DNA of 64,000 nucleotides from SZUA-359 sp039809125 (GCA_039809125.1 JBDHUM010000002.1:11691-75690), one strand, 5' to 3'. Shown: positions 26,376-36,617, counted from the first letter of the stretch. Program-made: numbers and translations. Notes: a model not told the origin generated them from the sequence alone.

Positions 26376-28923
26376 TAAAAAGAAACTAGAAAGAATTCTT
26401 AATAACGGATACGGGGTAAGAAGCGGGGTATATAGTGCTATTTGTCCTGGGATAGTTATGAAAATGGACGAATATGGCGAGTATCAGCCAATATTCACAG
26501 GTAACGAAACAGAAGAAGATTACAAGAAGATTCTTGGCGTCGATATGATGAGCGACGAAAGCCCTAATGAGAATGAGCTAAGCAAGGCACTATATGGCGG
26601 GCAGAAAAATAACCACTACGACTCCGTGGTTGGACATTATATTTCGTTGTATGCAGGCTACGTCAAAGAAGATGATTATCGAAAAATCGGCAGCTCAGGG
26701 GGGTTCACCACTTGGATACTTACAGAGCTGCTAAGAAATAACAAAGTAGATTACGCTATTCATGCAAGGGCAATAAATCCCTCTAAAAACAAAGGAAAAT
26801 TATTTGAGTACGGTATATCAAAAAATGTGAAGAAAATTAAAGACGGGGCAAAAACTCGGTACTATCCAATGGAACTTTCCCAGGTGCTTTCCACTATAAA
26901 ACGCAAACCAGGGCGATATGCTATAGTAGCGATTCCTGAATTTATTACTGAACTTCGTCTACTGTCAAAAACTGACCCGGTGATAAACGAACGGATGGTA
27001 TACTTTATCGGGCTAGTGTGTGGACATCAAAAAACTGCTAAATATGCCGAAGCGCTTGCGTGGGAACAGGGTATTAAGCCAGGAGACCTAGAGAGTATCG
27101 AATTTCGTGTTAAGCAAGAGAACCAGCCTGCTATTAACTACCTGCACCGGTTTAAAGGAAAAATTAACAACAAATCAGTTACACTTATCAAATCCCATGA
27201 TGAATTGTTTGCCGAAAGTTGGGCCTCGGGTTTTTTTAAATCGAAATTCTCAGACTTCACTGACAATACATTCAATGAATTAGCTGATGTGGTGCTGGGG
27301 GATGCTTGGCTCCCCGGTTATGACGAGGATGGTAAAGGTAATAATATAATAATTGTTCGTCACGCAGACATAGAAAGACTAATTAAAAAGGCTAAATCTG
27401 AGGGTAGAATTATGATTGATGCTCTCGATGTGGATACGATAAAAGCCTCGCAGTCGGGCCTTATCCATCACACGCGCGACGAACTTCCGTATCGCCTCAA
27501 GGGGCAATTAAAGAGAGGTAAGTGGGTGCCTAAAAAGCGAGAAAATCCATCAGATAAACTACCATTATTGCGCAAAAAAGTACAAGACGTACGATATAAA
27601 ATGGCAACAAAAAGCCATACTAGCTATAGAGAAGCGGTCAAGCGCGACGATTGGCAATATTTTGTAAATAGTATGATGCCGCATATGAGTAAATACAAAA
27701 AACTCTACCAAGAGATATCGGGTACAAAGGATAAAACACTAGTAGTTATTAGAAAAAAAGTAAGGATTCGAACTCGAGTAAGGTCTGCTCAAGATCGTAT
27801 TTGGCGAAAGGTCCGTATCCGCACCCGCATTAAAAATACAAAAGAAAGAACCAAAGCACTTTTCGAAGACAGGCGCATTAATAAATATAAAGACGGAGCT
27901 ATTGTCACGCTTACGGGCTACTTTAATTATGGAAATATTATCCAGCGCTATGCACTACAGGAATTCTTACGTCAAAATGGATATAGATTTATATCCTATG
28001 CACGTGAGCCCCTTGATGTATCTGCACCAGAATTTAGTCGATTTAGAAACACGGCGAGTTTTGTGCAAAAGTATATCATCCGTAAGCCTTTTGACCCCCA
28101 TGACACTTTTCCTGCCTATATCGTAGGCTCCGATCAAGTCTGGCGAAACTGGGATTATAGTAATCCAAGGCAAGATCTTGGGTATTACTTTTTTAACTTT
28201 ACGGTCGACACTAATTGTAATCGCATATCTTATGCGGCGAGTTTTGGACAGGATAATGCAGCTGATTCGGGTATTGATTCCAAATTAAGTAGATACCTCA
28301 AACCTCTCATTCATAAATTCGACGCAATATCTGTAAGAGAGGATTCGGCAATTGATATAGTGAAAAAAGCCTGGGGGCTAAAGGCGAATTTGGTAGCTGA
28401 CCCTACTGTATTACTAACTGCTAACGACTATAGTCGTTTAATAAATAACTATAAGGGGAGCTTGTCAGAGACTGGTGCGCTTTTTTGCTACATTATTACC
28501 GAAACAGACGAGAAGGCTAAAATCGTAAACTCCATAAGTAACGGGCTATATAAAGGGAAAAAGATAGATAAATTTTATCCTAAGGCTATGGATGTTTTAG
28601 AACCTGTCGAGCAGTGGCTTAAAGGCTATAGAGACGCTGATATGGTGATAACAGACTCTTTTCATGGAACGGTATTCTCTATCATAAACAATACCCCATT
28701 CGTCGTCATTCAAAATGAATATGGAGGATCGGCTAGGATGAGAAGTTTGCTTAAAGTTTTTGGACTTGAGGACAGACTAGTTATAGAAGGACAGAAGGAT
28801 ATAGTTAAGTACACCAATAATTTAAAACCTATCGATTGGCGCAAGGTTAACAGGATGATTAGCGGCCTACGATACCACAGCGGCAACTGGCTTATAGAAG
28901 CGATCAAGGGAGATAAGACGTGA
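26368..28923 (+). CDS. Fusion: F420 hydrogenase/dehydrogenase beta-like domain plus polysaccharide pyruvyltransferase domain
   Basis: 851 aa. Residues about 75-380 match the FrhB/FdhB-type domain (IGSSGGFTTWILTELL, FIGLVCGHQKTAKY, ADVVLGDAWLPGYDEDGKG), a flavin-linked family common in polysaccharide loci. The usual N-terminal CxxCxxC iron-sulfur cluster motif is missing; only AICPG remains. A basic Arg/Lys-rich linker (about 455-505) follows. Residues 508-790 are a PS_pyruv_trans domain (TGYFNYGNIIQRYALQ, VGSDQVWRN, ADMVITDSFHGTVFS). Such genes are often neighbours, but here they are one polypeptide. It probably adds or transfers pyruvate-type groups to the glycan; the redox half may be structural or regulatory. 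Confidence 0.8.
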   Translation: MNNKKKLERILNNGYGVRSGVYSAICPGIVMKMDEYGEYQPIFTGNETEEDYKKILGVDMMSDESPNENELSKALYGGQKNNHYDSVVGHYISLYAGYVKEDDYRKIGSSGGFTTWILTELLRNNKVDYAIHARAINPSKNKGKLFEYGISKNVKKIKDGAKTRYYPMELSQVLSTIKRKPGRYAIVAIPEFITELRLLSKTDPVINERMVYFIGLVCGHQKTAKYAEALAWEQGIKPGDLESIEFRVKQENQPAINYLHRFKGKINNKSVTLIKSHDELFAESWASGFFKSKFSDFTDNTFNELADVVLGDAWLPGYDEDGKGNNIIIVRHADIERLIKKAKSEGRIMIDALDVDTIKASQSGLIHHTRDELPYRLKGQLKRGKWVPKKRENPSDKLPLLRKKVQDVRYKMATKSHTSYREAVKRDDWQYFVNSMMPHMSKYKKLYQEISGTKDKTLVVIRKKVRIRTRVRSAQDRIWRKVRIRTRIKNTKERTKALFEDRRINKYKDGAIVTLTGYFNYGNIIQRYALQEFLRQNGYRFISYAREPLDVSAPEFSRFRNTASFVQKYIIRKPFDPHDTFPAYIVGSDQVWRNWDYSNPRQDLGYYFFNFTVDTNCNRISYAASFGQDNAADSGIDSKLSRYLKPLIHKFDAISVREDSAIDIVKKAWGLKANLVADPTVLLTANDYSRLINNYKGSLSETGALFCYIITETDEKAKIVNSISNGLYKGKKIDKFYPKAMDVLEPVEQWLKGYRDADMVITDSFHGTVFSIINNTPFVVIQNEYGGSARMRSLLKVFGLEDRLVIEGQKDIVKYTNNLKPIDWRKVNRMISGLRYHSGNWLIEAIKGDKT

Positions 28924-29783
28924 ATCAATCAAATACTATATTTTATTCCACCGCGAGCTCCGGCTACGCTATTTACTCTGCTGTTTCATTGCTGACCATC
29001 CGTGACTACTTGCCTAAAGCTAAACTCTGCATTTTAAGCTCTGGATTGTCTGACTATGACAAAAAAATCTTGAATAAAAACAATATTGAATATCGAGAGC
29101 TCGACTTGAAAAATGAATTTACTCGGTCATGGGAATATCCGATCGACTGTTATTATATTTTCGCAGGTCCTGAATTTTTTTGGGAGAAAGGTTATGAATA
29201 CTCTGTGTATGTAGATGGTGATACACTCTGTCGAGCCAATCCGCTACTTGGCGTTGAGCCGCCCTTGGCGGTTGCGGGAGTACCAAGTGCTGCCGTGGAT
29301 GGTGAGTATACGTCGGTTTTTGGCGGCGACTGGGAAAAAATCAAGAAGGTTTGGAATCTACCAGCTGACCGAGCGCGTCATCCGCGGATCAATTCGGGCA
29401 TAGTTTATTTCAATAACTCCAAAATGACGGACATGCACCTGCTAGAAAAAGCGGCGGACCTATTTCAGAAGAGTGTTACAAATGGTATACCGCGCAAAGG
29501 AGATGATAGCTTATTTTCACTACTCCAATACGTGTATTTAAGCGAGAAGGATGTGAAGCATCTGTCCCCGAAATATAATTTTGTTCTACAGTTTAATGAT
29601 TGGAGGTACCCAGTAGATGATTTGCGGTTCTTTCACTTCTCCATGGACAAGCCCTGGAAGAAGCGTCCGTACCAGCACGATGATGCTCAGAGTATGTTCA
29701 ACCCCTACATCAAGATGTGGCGAGCTAAATTTCGTCAAACTGCGCCTCGCGCGTGGTTAAAAAACGTGGTCGGTCTGAAGTGA
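28920..29783 (+). CDS. GT8-like GT-A glycosyltransferase
   Basis: 287 aa, GTG start overlapping the previous stop (GTGA) with AAGGGAG 7 nt upstream. The N-terminus (TIFYSTASSGYAIYSAVSLLTI) and the metal-binding DxD in SVYVDGDTLC, with HPRINSGIVYFNN and a late HFSMDKPWKK, fit nucleotide-diphospho-sugar transferases of the GT8 type. It probably adds one hexose in the glycan assembled by this locus. The acceptor is unknown. Confidence 0.75.
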   Translation: MNQSNTIFYSTASSGYAIYSAVSLLTIRDYLPKAKLCILSSGLSDYDKKILNKNNIEYRELDLKNEFTRSWEYPIDCYYIFAGPEFFWEKGYEYSVYVDGDTLCRANPLLGVEPPLAVAGVPSAAVDGEYTSVFGGDWEKIKKVWNLPADRARHPRINSGIVYFNNSKMTDMHLLEKAADLFQKSVTNGIPRKGDDSLFSLLQYVYLSEKDVKHLSPKYNFVLQFNDWRYPVDDLRFFHFSMDKPWKKRPYQHDDAQSMFNPYIKMWRAKFRQTAPRAWLKNVVGLK

Positions 29784-29851
29784 TCGATCTTACCAAATCT
29801 TGATGGTACTCAGCAGTGTCAACAGTGGTCGAAATGTGATAAATTAAGTAT

Positions 29852-31042
29852 ATGGGAAAAAATCTACCACATATTCAAGTTGACGCTTTTCCGATGGTGG
29901 ACAGTCACTATAGTGGGGTGGGGCACTACACTACTGGCATTGTGAGAGGATTTGACGAATTAGCCGGAGAAGGAAAACTGACTTACTCTCTCATAACTCC
30001 GCGTAAATGGGGGGGGCGGCTCAAAAAATACAAGCTTGAACACTATAAAAAGATTATCAAAAATCCTGTGCCACAGCGCATTATACGCGGCTTCATGAAG
30101 TATCGCTGGCCGATACCGTTTGATTTGATGCTGGGCAAAGGTTACTACTGGTTTCCGTCATTTCTAGCTTGGCCGACTTGGCGAGCGAAGTCTTCGGTCG
30201 TCGTGCACGATGTCACCTATCTAGCCGTACCTGAGTGTGTTGACGATGGTAATCGTGACTATCTCGAGCGGACGGTACCGTTTTCGCTCCACAACGCTCA
30301 TAATGTTATCTGTGTCTCCGAATTTAGCAAATCGGAAATCGCTAAATTTTATAAATACAAAAAAGACAATATCCATGTCGCTCATCCATCAATTGATCGA
30401 AGACATTTTTATAAACGAAGTGACACTGAAATCCACCGCGTCAAAGCTAAGTACGATATATTTAGTGACAAATACATCTTCAGTGTAGGAAATCTCGAGC
30501 CGCGCAAAAACTATGAGCGGCTTATCGATGCCTATGTCGGGCTACCTGGTGAAATTACCGACAAATATCCACTTGTCATCGTCGGCGCAGGTGGATGGAA
30601 CAACGATAGTCTAAAGGCCAAGATCCAATCAGCCAAAGAAAACGGCTACAAAATCATCAACCCAAAACAATTTGTACTTGATGATGACATGCCAGCACTC
30701 TATAGCGGTGCGCAGTTTTTTGTCTTCACTCCGATATATGAAGGCTTCGGTATGTCACCGCTCGAAGCTATGGCATGCAAGACACCAGTGCTTGCAAGCA
30801 ACAACTCATCGGTACCTGAAGCGGCCGGTAAGGGTGCTACTTATGTTAATCCATTTGATACCAAAGCCATCCAAAAAGGTATTCTAGATATGGTGAAGCA
30901 AACCGAAAAAGACCGTGGTCAATTTGATAAAGCCATGGAAGAACACCTCGAATCACTCAGTTGGCGCAAAAGCGCGGAAATTACAGCGGCTGCACTGACG
31001 GGTCTACCTATTGAGTATTTCCAAAAAGGAGATCATAGATGA
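29852..31042 (+). CDS. GT4-family glycosyltransferase
   Basis: 396 aa. GT-B fold: HIQVDAFPMVDSHYSGVGHY at the start, VVHDVTYLAVPE mid-protein, the donor-domain VGNLEPRKNYERL and the EX7E motif IYEGFGMSPLEAMACKTP. Resembles mannosyltransferases of WbaZ/mtfB type. It starts after a 68-nt gap, where GATAAA ends 8 nt before the ATG as a weak leaderless-type -10 box. It overlaps the next gene by 4 nt. Confidence 0.85.
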   Translation: MGKNLPHIQVDAFPMVDSHYSGVGHYTTGIVRGFDELAGEGKLTYSLITPRKWGGRLKKYKLEHYKKIIKNPVPQRIIRGFMKYRWPIPFDLMLGKGYYWFPSFLAWPTWRAKSSVVVHDVTYLAVPECVDDGNRDYLERTVPFSLHNAHNVICVSEFSKSEIAKFYKYKKDNIHVAHPSIDRRHFYKRSDTEIHRVKAKYDIFSDKYIFSVGNLEPRKNYERLIDAYVGLPGEITDKYPLVIVGAGGWNNDSLKAKIQSAKENGYKIINPKQFVLDDDMPALYSGAQFFVFTPIYEGFGMSPLEAMACKTPVLASNNSSVPEAAGKGATYVNPFDTKAIQKGILDMVKQTEKDRGQFDKAMEEHLESLSWRKSAEITAAALTGLPIEYFQKGDHR

Positions 31043-32262
31043 AAATTGGTATAGACCTGCGTCCGCTCCAAAATGGTCACAAATATCGCGGTATTGGTGA
31101 AGTTGCAAAGCAAACCGCCAATCGTATCATCGAGGCTGGCGTAAGCGACGGTCATGAATTTGTGTTTTATGAAAACGACGAAGATGACCCCAAAAAACTC
31201 CTCGACATGCCACGTAGTCTGATATATTCTGTCGTCAAGCTTGGCCCAATGCCCGAGAATGATAATCAGGCCAGTAAGTCAGATAAAATTAAGCGCACGC
31301 TACGTGAGTTTTATGGCGAACCTATTAAAGACACCGCGCAATGCGACGTGTTTTTGCAGTATGACTATGCGGCTGGCGTACCACGCAATACGCGCACCGT
31401 CCTTATTAAACACGACTTGATTCCATATTTGTTTTGGGATAAATATTTCGAATCTGCTTGGGTGCCATTTCGCAACAAAGCCATGCGTACAACCCTGCGT
31501 ACGCTATTTGCCAATCATAAGTTCATGCACACGCTGCGCCGTTCGCTTCGCAATGCTCATGTCATCATGAGTGTATCGCATAGCACCAAACACGACATTG
31601 AGAAATATTTTGATGTGCCAGCCAAAAAATCAAAAGTCTCCACACTTGGTGTCGATCTTAAACCAACTAAAACGAATTCTGTTGATAAGCCTACAAATTG
31701 GCCTACTAAGCCGTATCTCATCTTTGTGGGGGCGGGTGATGCGCGTCGTCGTGTCGATGATCTCGTAGCTGCGTACAACAACCTCAAAGCCGACGGTCAT
31801 GACCTTCAACTCGTATTAGTAGGAGAAAATTACAAATCCGCTGAGCAAATACCTAACACAATTGTACGCAATGAAGTTCTCAAATCATCATATCAAGACG
31901 ATATCATCCTGATGGGCTATGCCGATGATGAGAGCAAGCAAAAGCTTATCGCTGGAGCGCTGGCGTACGTCTACCCAACGAAGTACGAAGGATTCGGTAT
32001 TCCTATCCTCGAATCTATGCTGCTTGAGACGCCGGTCATCGTCTACAAAAACTCTTCGACCGAAGAAGTCGGAGGTTCTCATGCCATCTACACTCAAAAT
32101 TGGAGTGGTATCATGGCGGAGATCAAAAAACTCCTCGTGGAATCAAAGTTGGTGAGAGAAAAACGTGTAAAAGCAGCCAAAAAACATGCCGAACAATTCA
32201 CGTGGGACAAAACAGCTAAAGTGATGTACGATGAGTTAACTAGAACAGGAGGCTCATCATGA
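31039..32262 (+). CDS. GT4-family glycosyltransferase
   Basis: 407 aa; ATGA overlap with the preceding GT4, with a GGAGAT Shine-Dalgarno. Begins MKIGIDLRPLQNGHKYRGIG, has VIMSVSHSTKHDIEKYF, LIFVGAGDARRRVDDL and the donor motif KYEGFGIPILESMLLETP. Its first half differs clearly from the upstream GT4, so a different acceptor is likely. It overlaps the following GT2 gene by 4 nt, keeping the operon continuous. Confidence 0.85.
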   Translation: MKIGIDLRPLQNGHKYRGIGEVAKQTANRIIEAGVSDGHEFVFYENDEDDPKKLLDMPRSLIYSVVKLGPMPENDNQASKSDKIKRTLREFYGEPIKDTAQCDVFLQYDYAAGVPRNTRTVLIKHDLIPYLFWDKYFESAWVPFRNKAMRTTLRTLFANHKFMHTLRRSLRNAHVIMSVSHSTKHDIEKYFDVPAKKSKVSTLGVDLKPTKTNSVDKPTNWPTKPYLIFVGAGDARRRVDDLVAAYNNLKADGHDLQLVLVGENYKSAEQIPNTIVRNEVLKSSYQDDIILMGYADDESKQKLIAGALAYVYPTKYEGFGIPILESMLLETPVIVYKNSSTEEVGGSHAIYTQNWSGIMAEIKKLLVESKLVREKRVKAAKKHAEQFTWDKTAKVMYDELTRTGGSS

Positions 32263-33209
32263 GTAGTCAAAACAAGCCAATATTTGCCATAATCACCCGG
32301 ACAAAAGACCGCGGAGTTTTGTTTGAACGAGCGATCAAAAGTGTCGCAAATCAAACCTACAAAAACTATGTACATATCATACTCAATGACGGCGGCGACA
32401 AAAATGCGGTTGAAAAAGTACTACAAAAATACTCTGACAAAAATCGTATCGTCATTCACAATAAGCAATCTGTCGGGATAGTCCCAGCCCTCAACCAAGC
32501 AATCCGTGCCTCTAAGTCGGACTATGTCACAATACTCGATGATGATGATCAGTGGTCACCTGAGCGTCTAGAGGTGTCGAAGAAATACATTGAAGACCAT
32601 CCTGAATATGATGCTCATGTAGTAAAAATGGACACCGTAATTGAAAGTATAGAAAACGGTAAAATAGTGAAGAAGAAGGCATTCCTACATCCAGAAAGCG
32701 GAGAAGGTGAGATTAGCTTATACAAGCAATGCATTCGTAACTACATCAGCAATGGAGTGGTCACATACACTAGGAAAATATACGACACTTTAGGCGGGTA
32801 CGATGAGTCGCTATCGATAGGTGAGGACTGGGACTTTGGTGTCCGTCTACTTATGCTGCAGGATGTGGGAATGGTAAGCTCAGGCCCATCGCTAGTGTAC
32901 TACCACCAGAGACCTGAAGAAGATGGAAACCTAGAGAACTCAACTCATGGACTTTTTGAAGTATTGATAAATCAGCTCCGCAATAAGTATTTGAGACTTG
33001 ATCTTGAAAATGGGCGATATGGTGTAGGAATGATTATGAACCAAGAAGAATATGACCTCCAGAAAATTGTACGACTAGAAGGCCACGTGAATCATGTAGG
33101 CGAGGAGATACGGGGAGATATACAATCAGATTTGACTTACAAGCTTCAACAATTTTCGGCACTGGCGCGGATCAAAAAAGTGATCGACCGGCGAAGGGGA
33201 AAGCGTTAG
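32259..33209 (+). CDS. GT2-family glycosyltransferase
   Basis: 316 aa. GT-A fold with FAIITRTKDRGVLFERAI, HIILNDGGDKNAV, the metal site TILDDDDQWSPERL and the acceptor-side GGYDESLSIGEDWDFGVRL. Last gene of the wzm-wzt operon. Its 3' end overlaps the convergent pyruvyltransferase-like gene by 38 nt. The sugar donor is not readable from sequence. Confidence 0.85.
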   Translation: MSSQNKPIFAIITRTKDRGVLFERAIKSVANQTYKNYVHIILNDGGDKNAVEKVLQKYSDKNRIVIHNKQSVGIVPALNQAIRASKSDYVTILDDDDQWSPERLEVSKKYIEDHPEYDAHVVKMDTVIESIENGKIVKKKAFLHPESGEGEISLYKQCIRNYISNGVVTYTRKIYDTLGGYDESLSIGEDWDFGVRLLMLQDVGMVSSGPSLVYYHQRPEEDGNLENSTHGLFEVLINQLRNKYLRLDLENGRYGVGMIMNQEEYDLQKIVRLEGHVNHVGEEIRGDIQSDLTYKLQQFSALARIKKVIDRRRGKR

Positions 33210-34029
33210 TAATCGCGGCTTGGATTGACTCGAGTTCTTGACGATCGAGATTGGATGAGGAGAACAGCGTATTAATATTGCCATTAGCAGACAATGAGCT
33301 TTTGATATCTTTTACACTATAGGCTAAATATTTACGATCGACAAAAGCTGATAAATAATCTCTAAATTTATAATCATCGCCGCGCACTTTGTTGCTTAGG
33401 AGTAGGCGACAATTGGGGATCAAGAAAGAGTCGGCGACAATCATGCCGTGCAAACTGGATGATAGAATTGATTTGCATTGGGCGATTTCGGTAATCACAT
33501 CCAGGCAAGAGTGTGTCGGGTTGATGATCTTGGCCTCAGGCAGCAGACGCTTGAGCTCGGCGAGAGCTGATGAATCCATATCGACGTAGTGAGGCACTAT
33601 GCCGATGTCGTATTGCTTCACGGGCTGTGAGATAAGTCGAGAGGCTAAAAGTCCTGGATCTCCCAGGAATAGATTGCCCGAAAGCTTATCAATTCTACCT
33701 ATTGTATATGTACCTCTGACACCTAAAAACTTGAAATCGTCAGCCGGCACGTGTAGGTCATCAGCTTCAATAAAACCGGATCCCCAGACGTAAGGCAGGT
33801 TGTCGCCCTTTTCGCGCCAGACATCTTGTAGGATTGAGCCGGCACCTATCATGTCGCAATTTTTGGGTTCCGACCAGATGACTTTTTGATGAAATAGTTT
33901 TTGTAGTATCAAGAGCGTAATTTCATCGCCGAAATTACCATGACCGCTGCCGTCATATCGCCACCAATACAGTTTAATTGGTTGTTTTGAAAACAGCGCA
34001 ACGATGTTTCGAAGGATAGATTTCGTCAT
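33172..34029 (-). CDS. Polysaccharide pyruvyltransferase family protein
   Basis: 285 aa with the PS_pyruv_trans pattern: LYWWRYDGSGHGNFGDEIT, MIGAGSILQ, VWGSGFIE, FLGVRGTYT, FLGDPGLLA, then IVPHYVD and SSLHGMIVADSF. The family adds ketal pyruvate to polysaccharide sugars. This is the second such domain in the locus, after the fusion protein. Its start overlaps the stop of the upstream repeat protein by 4 nt, so it is translated from the wall-protein operon. Confidence 0.85.
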   Translation of the reverse strand: MTKSILRNIVALFSKQPIKLYWWRYDGSGHGNFGDEITLLILQKLFHQKVIWSEPKNCDMIGAGSILQDVWREKGDNLPYVWGSGFIEADDLHVPADDFKFLGVRGTYTIGRIDKLSGNLFLGDPGLLASRLISQPVKQYDIGIVPHYVDMDSSALAELKRLLPEAKIINPTHSCLDVITEIAQCKSILSSSLHGMIVADSFLIPNCRLLLSNKVRGDDYKFRDYLSAFVDRKYLAYSVKDIKSSLSANGNINTLFSSSNLDRQELESIQAAITNAFPFAGRSLF

Positions 34030-36059
34030 ACTTCACTCAGTAGTGAGGCGGGGATAGCTTTGTCATTGTCAGCTAAACTATCTACTTCGGTGCGATAGTA
34101 CCATACACCGTTGACCAATATCTTTGAGTTATAAAATCGGGTCATTCCCTGAGGTAGAGTGTCGTCAGCCGGTATGTTTTGTGAGGGGATCATTTTGCGC
34201 GTGGCTTGGACAAGTTTAAGTTTGCGCGGATGTACGAAGTTGTCGTATGGAATTTCCTCGAGATCGGTAGACGATACACCGGCGTAAGTGTCGTTAACCG
34301 AGTCCTCGCGGGAACGGTAATACGCCGAACCGTTACTTGGGATAAACTTGGAGGTGAAGAATATTTGTGTTTTGGTCGGTAATGTCGATAGTTGCTGTCC
34401 GGTGAATGGATTGACCCTGCTTGTATCGCGAGTTGTTTGCATCCAGCGTGGAGTCACGAAATTAAAAAATGCTGAGGTGAGCGCGGTCTCGGGTATCCCT
34501 TTGTCGTATGAGTTTTTGGTGTCATGGGCGGTGCGATAATACCATACGCCGTTGACCTGAGTCTGAGAAGTGAACGTCAGTCGAGTGTCGACAGCCAGCT
34601 CATTATCAACCGCCGCGCCATTGAAAGGGATGACTTTTCTGGTATTTTGAGACAACCGCAGGTAAGTGTTTGGAATGGAGACGTAAGTAGATGCAGGCAA
34701 TAAATTTGTCGATGGTATGCCGCTTTCCGTGCCGTTGGCAGAATCATATCTGGTGATGTAGTAGGTCACGCCGCCGATGACGGTTTTTTTGTTGAAAGCA
34801 TACTGTCGGACACCCTCGATAGGGAAACCGGTTTGGAGTGCATTGGTGCGAAGATTTTGTTTGTAGGTGGGGGTGCGGGTCGTCATGGTTTGCTCGGCAG
34901 AGCTCAAGGTTGTGTAGCTGATGAGTAATTCCGTCAAATTACTCATCAGTATGCACTTTCGGATCCCATTGTTGGTGTCGCTGGCAGTTCTGAGACAGGG
35001 ACCATCTTTGGTGGTGATTTTGGACACAAATTTGAGTTGCCGTCCAGCCACGAGTATATCATCAACTTCTTGACCAGTGATAGGGTCGATCTTGCGAGTG
35101 TCGACGCGCATTTGCATCCAGCGCGGCTCAGTCATCGATGTAAATCTGTCGATGGTCGGTCCAAACCAATCATTCCAAACGCGCCAGAAGTTGCGGTTTC
35201 CATACGCACTACAATTGTCTCCCGTTCCATACATATTATTTAAAGCAGCCTGGTTTGGCTGGTAAGGGGTATAGGTATAGAGGGCTGCAGTGGCTTTTGA
35301 TTCAATATAGACATCACCTGCACCACATCCTCTCTGGACAACATTCCACAAGACACTGTTGGTCTGGTATGGTTTTTTGTATGGCCACCAGCTTTGGGTC
35401 ATATTGTCTAAATAACCGCGTAGCAACTTGGCCGCCTCATCAATTTGAATTGAAAAACCAGCATAGTTAGCATCGCAATTGGCAGAACCCCCTGGTCCAC
35501 TATCTGGACAGTGAGCACCCATTGCATAGTAATACTGCTTCATAAACGGCCACTCATCAGAGGTAAGAGGCCCCGGTGATTCAGTTGCAACTTTAATAAT
35601 GAGCGCTTTCGGGCTAATCGAGTACCTGCGCGCTGCATCTGATATTAGTTGAGCTGCACTTTTTGAGCCAGCAGGGATAAAAGGTGAGCCGTTGGCGTTA
35701 TATTTTCCGTAATTATTAACGGGGAGATAATTACCAGGAGAAGTTTTTGGCACCTCATAGTAGCTAGTAATACACGTGAAGGGAGTAGGATTACCATTGG
35801 CTGCGCCGTATTGTGCACGTGTACCACCTCCCAGTTCAGATGTTTTTGTACCAAACTTATCACAGTAAGGCAGGCGTCGCTCAAGGAAAGACTGTATTTC
35901 AGCTGTAGACATAGCGTTACCGTCGGTAAACACAGCATCACTGACAATATTTCCGGCTCGCCAGTCTGAGGCGGTTACAGCGTAAGTCTTAATTGGTGCA
36001 ACAACTGTTCCTGCTAAGCTGAACAGAGATAATGTGGCAAAAATAATAATACGTCTCAC
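34026..36059 (-). CDS. Secreted lysozyme-like protein with five SH3b/GW-like repeats
   Basis: 677 aa, GTG start abutting the preceding stop. Signal peptide (MRRIIIFATLSLFSLAGTVV), then a domain with SDAVFTDGNAMSTAEIQSFL and a muramidase-like core (ISPKALIIKVATESPG, YYYAMGAHCPDSG, YAGFSIQI), whose Glu in ATESPG could be catalytic. Several Cys probably form disulfides. From about residue 305 to the end there are five repeats of about 72 residues with the consensus PRWMQ, DTRKxxPFTGQ, G..L.F.SK, NGVWYYRT..DT, GIP...L.EI. The same repeat occurs in the amidase gene at 36706-39048. It is a likely surface or wall-binding hydrolase. Confidence 0.7.
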   Translation of the reverse strand: MRRIIIFATLSLFSLAGTVVAPIKTYAVTASDWRAGNIVSDAVFTDGNAMSTAEIQSFLERRLPYCDKFGTKTSELGGGTRAQYGAANGNPTPFTCITSYYEVPKTSPGNYLPVNNYGKYNANGSPFIPAGSKSAAQLISDAARRYSISPKALIIKVATESPGPLTSDEWPFMKQYYYAMGAHCPDSGPGGSANCDANYAGFSIQIDEAAKLLRGYLDNMTQSWWPYKKPYQTNSVLWNVVQRGCGAGDVYIESKATAALYTYTPYQPNQAALNNMYGTGDNCSAYGNRNFWRVWNDWFGPTIDRFTSMTEPRWMQMRVDTRKIDPITGQEVDDILVAGRQLKFVSKITTKDGPCLRTASDTNNGIRKCILMSNLTELLISYTTLSSAEQTMTTRTPTYKQNLRTNALQTGFPIEGVRQYAFNKKTVIGGVTYYITRYDSANGTESGIPSTNLLPASTYVSIPNTYLRLSQNTRKVIPFNGAAVDNELAVDTRLTFTSQTQVNGVWYYRTAHDTKNSYDKGIPETALTSAFFNFVTPRWMQTTRDTSRVNPFTGQQLSTLPTKTQIFFTSKFIPSNGSAYYRSREDSVNDTYAGVSSTDLEEIPYDNFVHPRKLKLVQATRKMIPSQNIPADDTLPQGMTRFYNSKILVNGVWYYRTEVDSLADNDKAIPASLLSEV

Positions 36060-36617
36060 CTATGGTATCTCCGCGGTGATTATTTTAACTACTGAACTTC
36101 CCCCGTCAGGAGTGACGGTCAGCGTAATCTTCCAATTACCACTGCCAAGTTGAGAATATGGAACTGTAAAACCGGCGCATGTTGAATATTCAGGTTGATA
36201 GAGAATGTCAGCAGTATTTTGGTATGTCTTTGTGCTATTTGAGATGGAGACATCGCACGTACCAGCTGCGTATCCAATTAATTTAGTGCTTATAACAACA
36301 TCGGAACCCGTTTTTTCAGCTGAAAGTGTGATCGTGTCTGGAGAGGTTGGAGGTTCGACAGGCTTAGGGGCAGTTTCTGGTTTTTTCGATTGATTAACGT
36401 AAGCTTCCTTTTCAGCGTTATTGACGTTGGTTTCAGTCTTTGTGTTAGTGGACAACTCAGATGAGGTATCGCCAGAAGAAGTATTCGAATGGGTGAAGGG
36501 CCACTGATCGGTAGCGTAGAGCCATGAAGCCGTCGCCACCACACAAATCACTAGGAGTAACACGAGTAACAAAGCCTTCTTTTTGCCTCTGCTGTTATTT
36601 TTACGAGTCATTTTCAT
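36060..36617 (-). CDS. Membrane-anchored protein of wall-hydrolase operon
   Basis: 185 aa. Basic N-terminus and one membrane helix (about residues 14-32), a Ser/Thr/Glu/Pro-rich linker (about 40-95), and a C-terminal beta domain of about 90 residues with two Cys (CDVSISNS, CAGFTVPY) that looks Ig-like. AAGGAG lies 9 nt before the ATG. It sits between two repeat-bearing wall hydrolases and is cotranscribed with the downstream one. No family is recognised. Confidence 0.6.
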   Translation of the reverse strand: MKMTRKNNSRGKKKALLLVLLLVICVVATASWLYATDQWPFTHSNTSSGDTSSELSTNTKTETNVNNAEKEAYVNQSKKPETAPKPVEPPTSPDTITLSAEKTGSDVVISTKLIGYAAGTCDVSISNSTKTYQNTADILYQPEYSTCAGFTVPYSQLGSGNWKITLTVTPDGGSSVVKIITAEIP

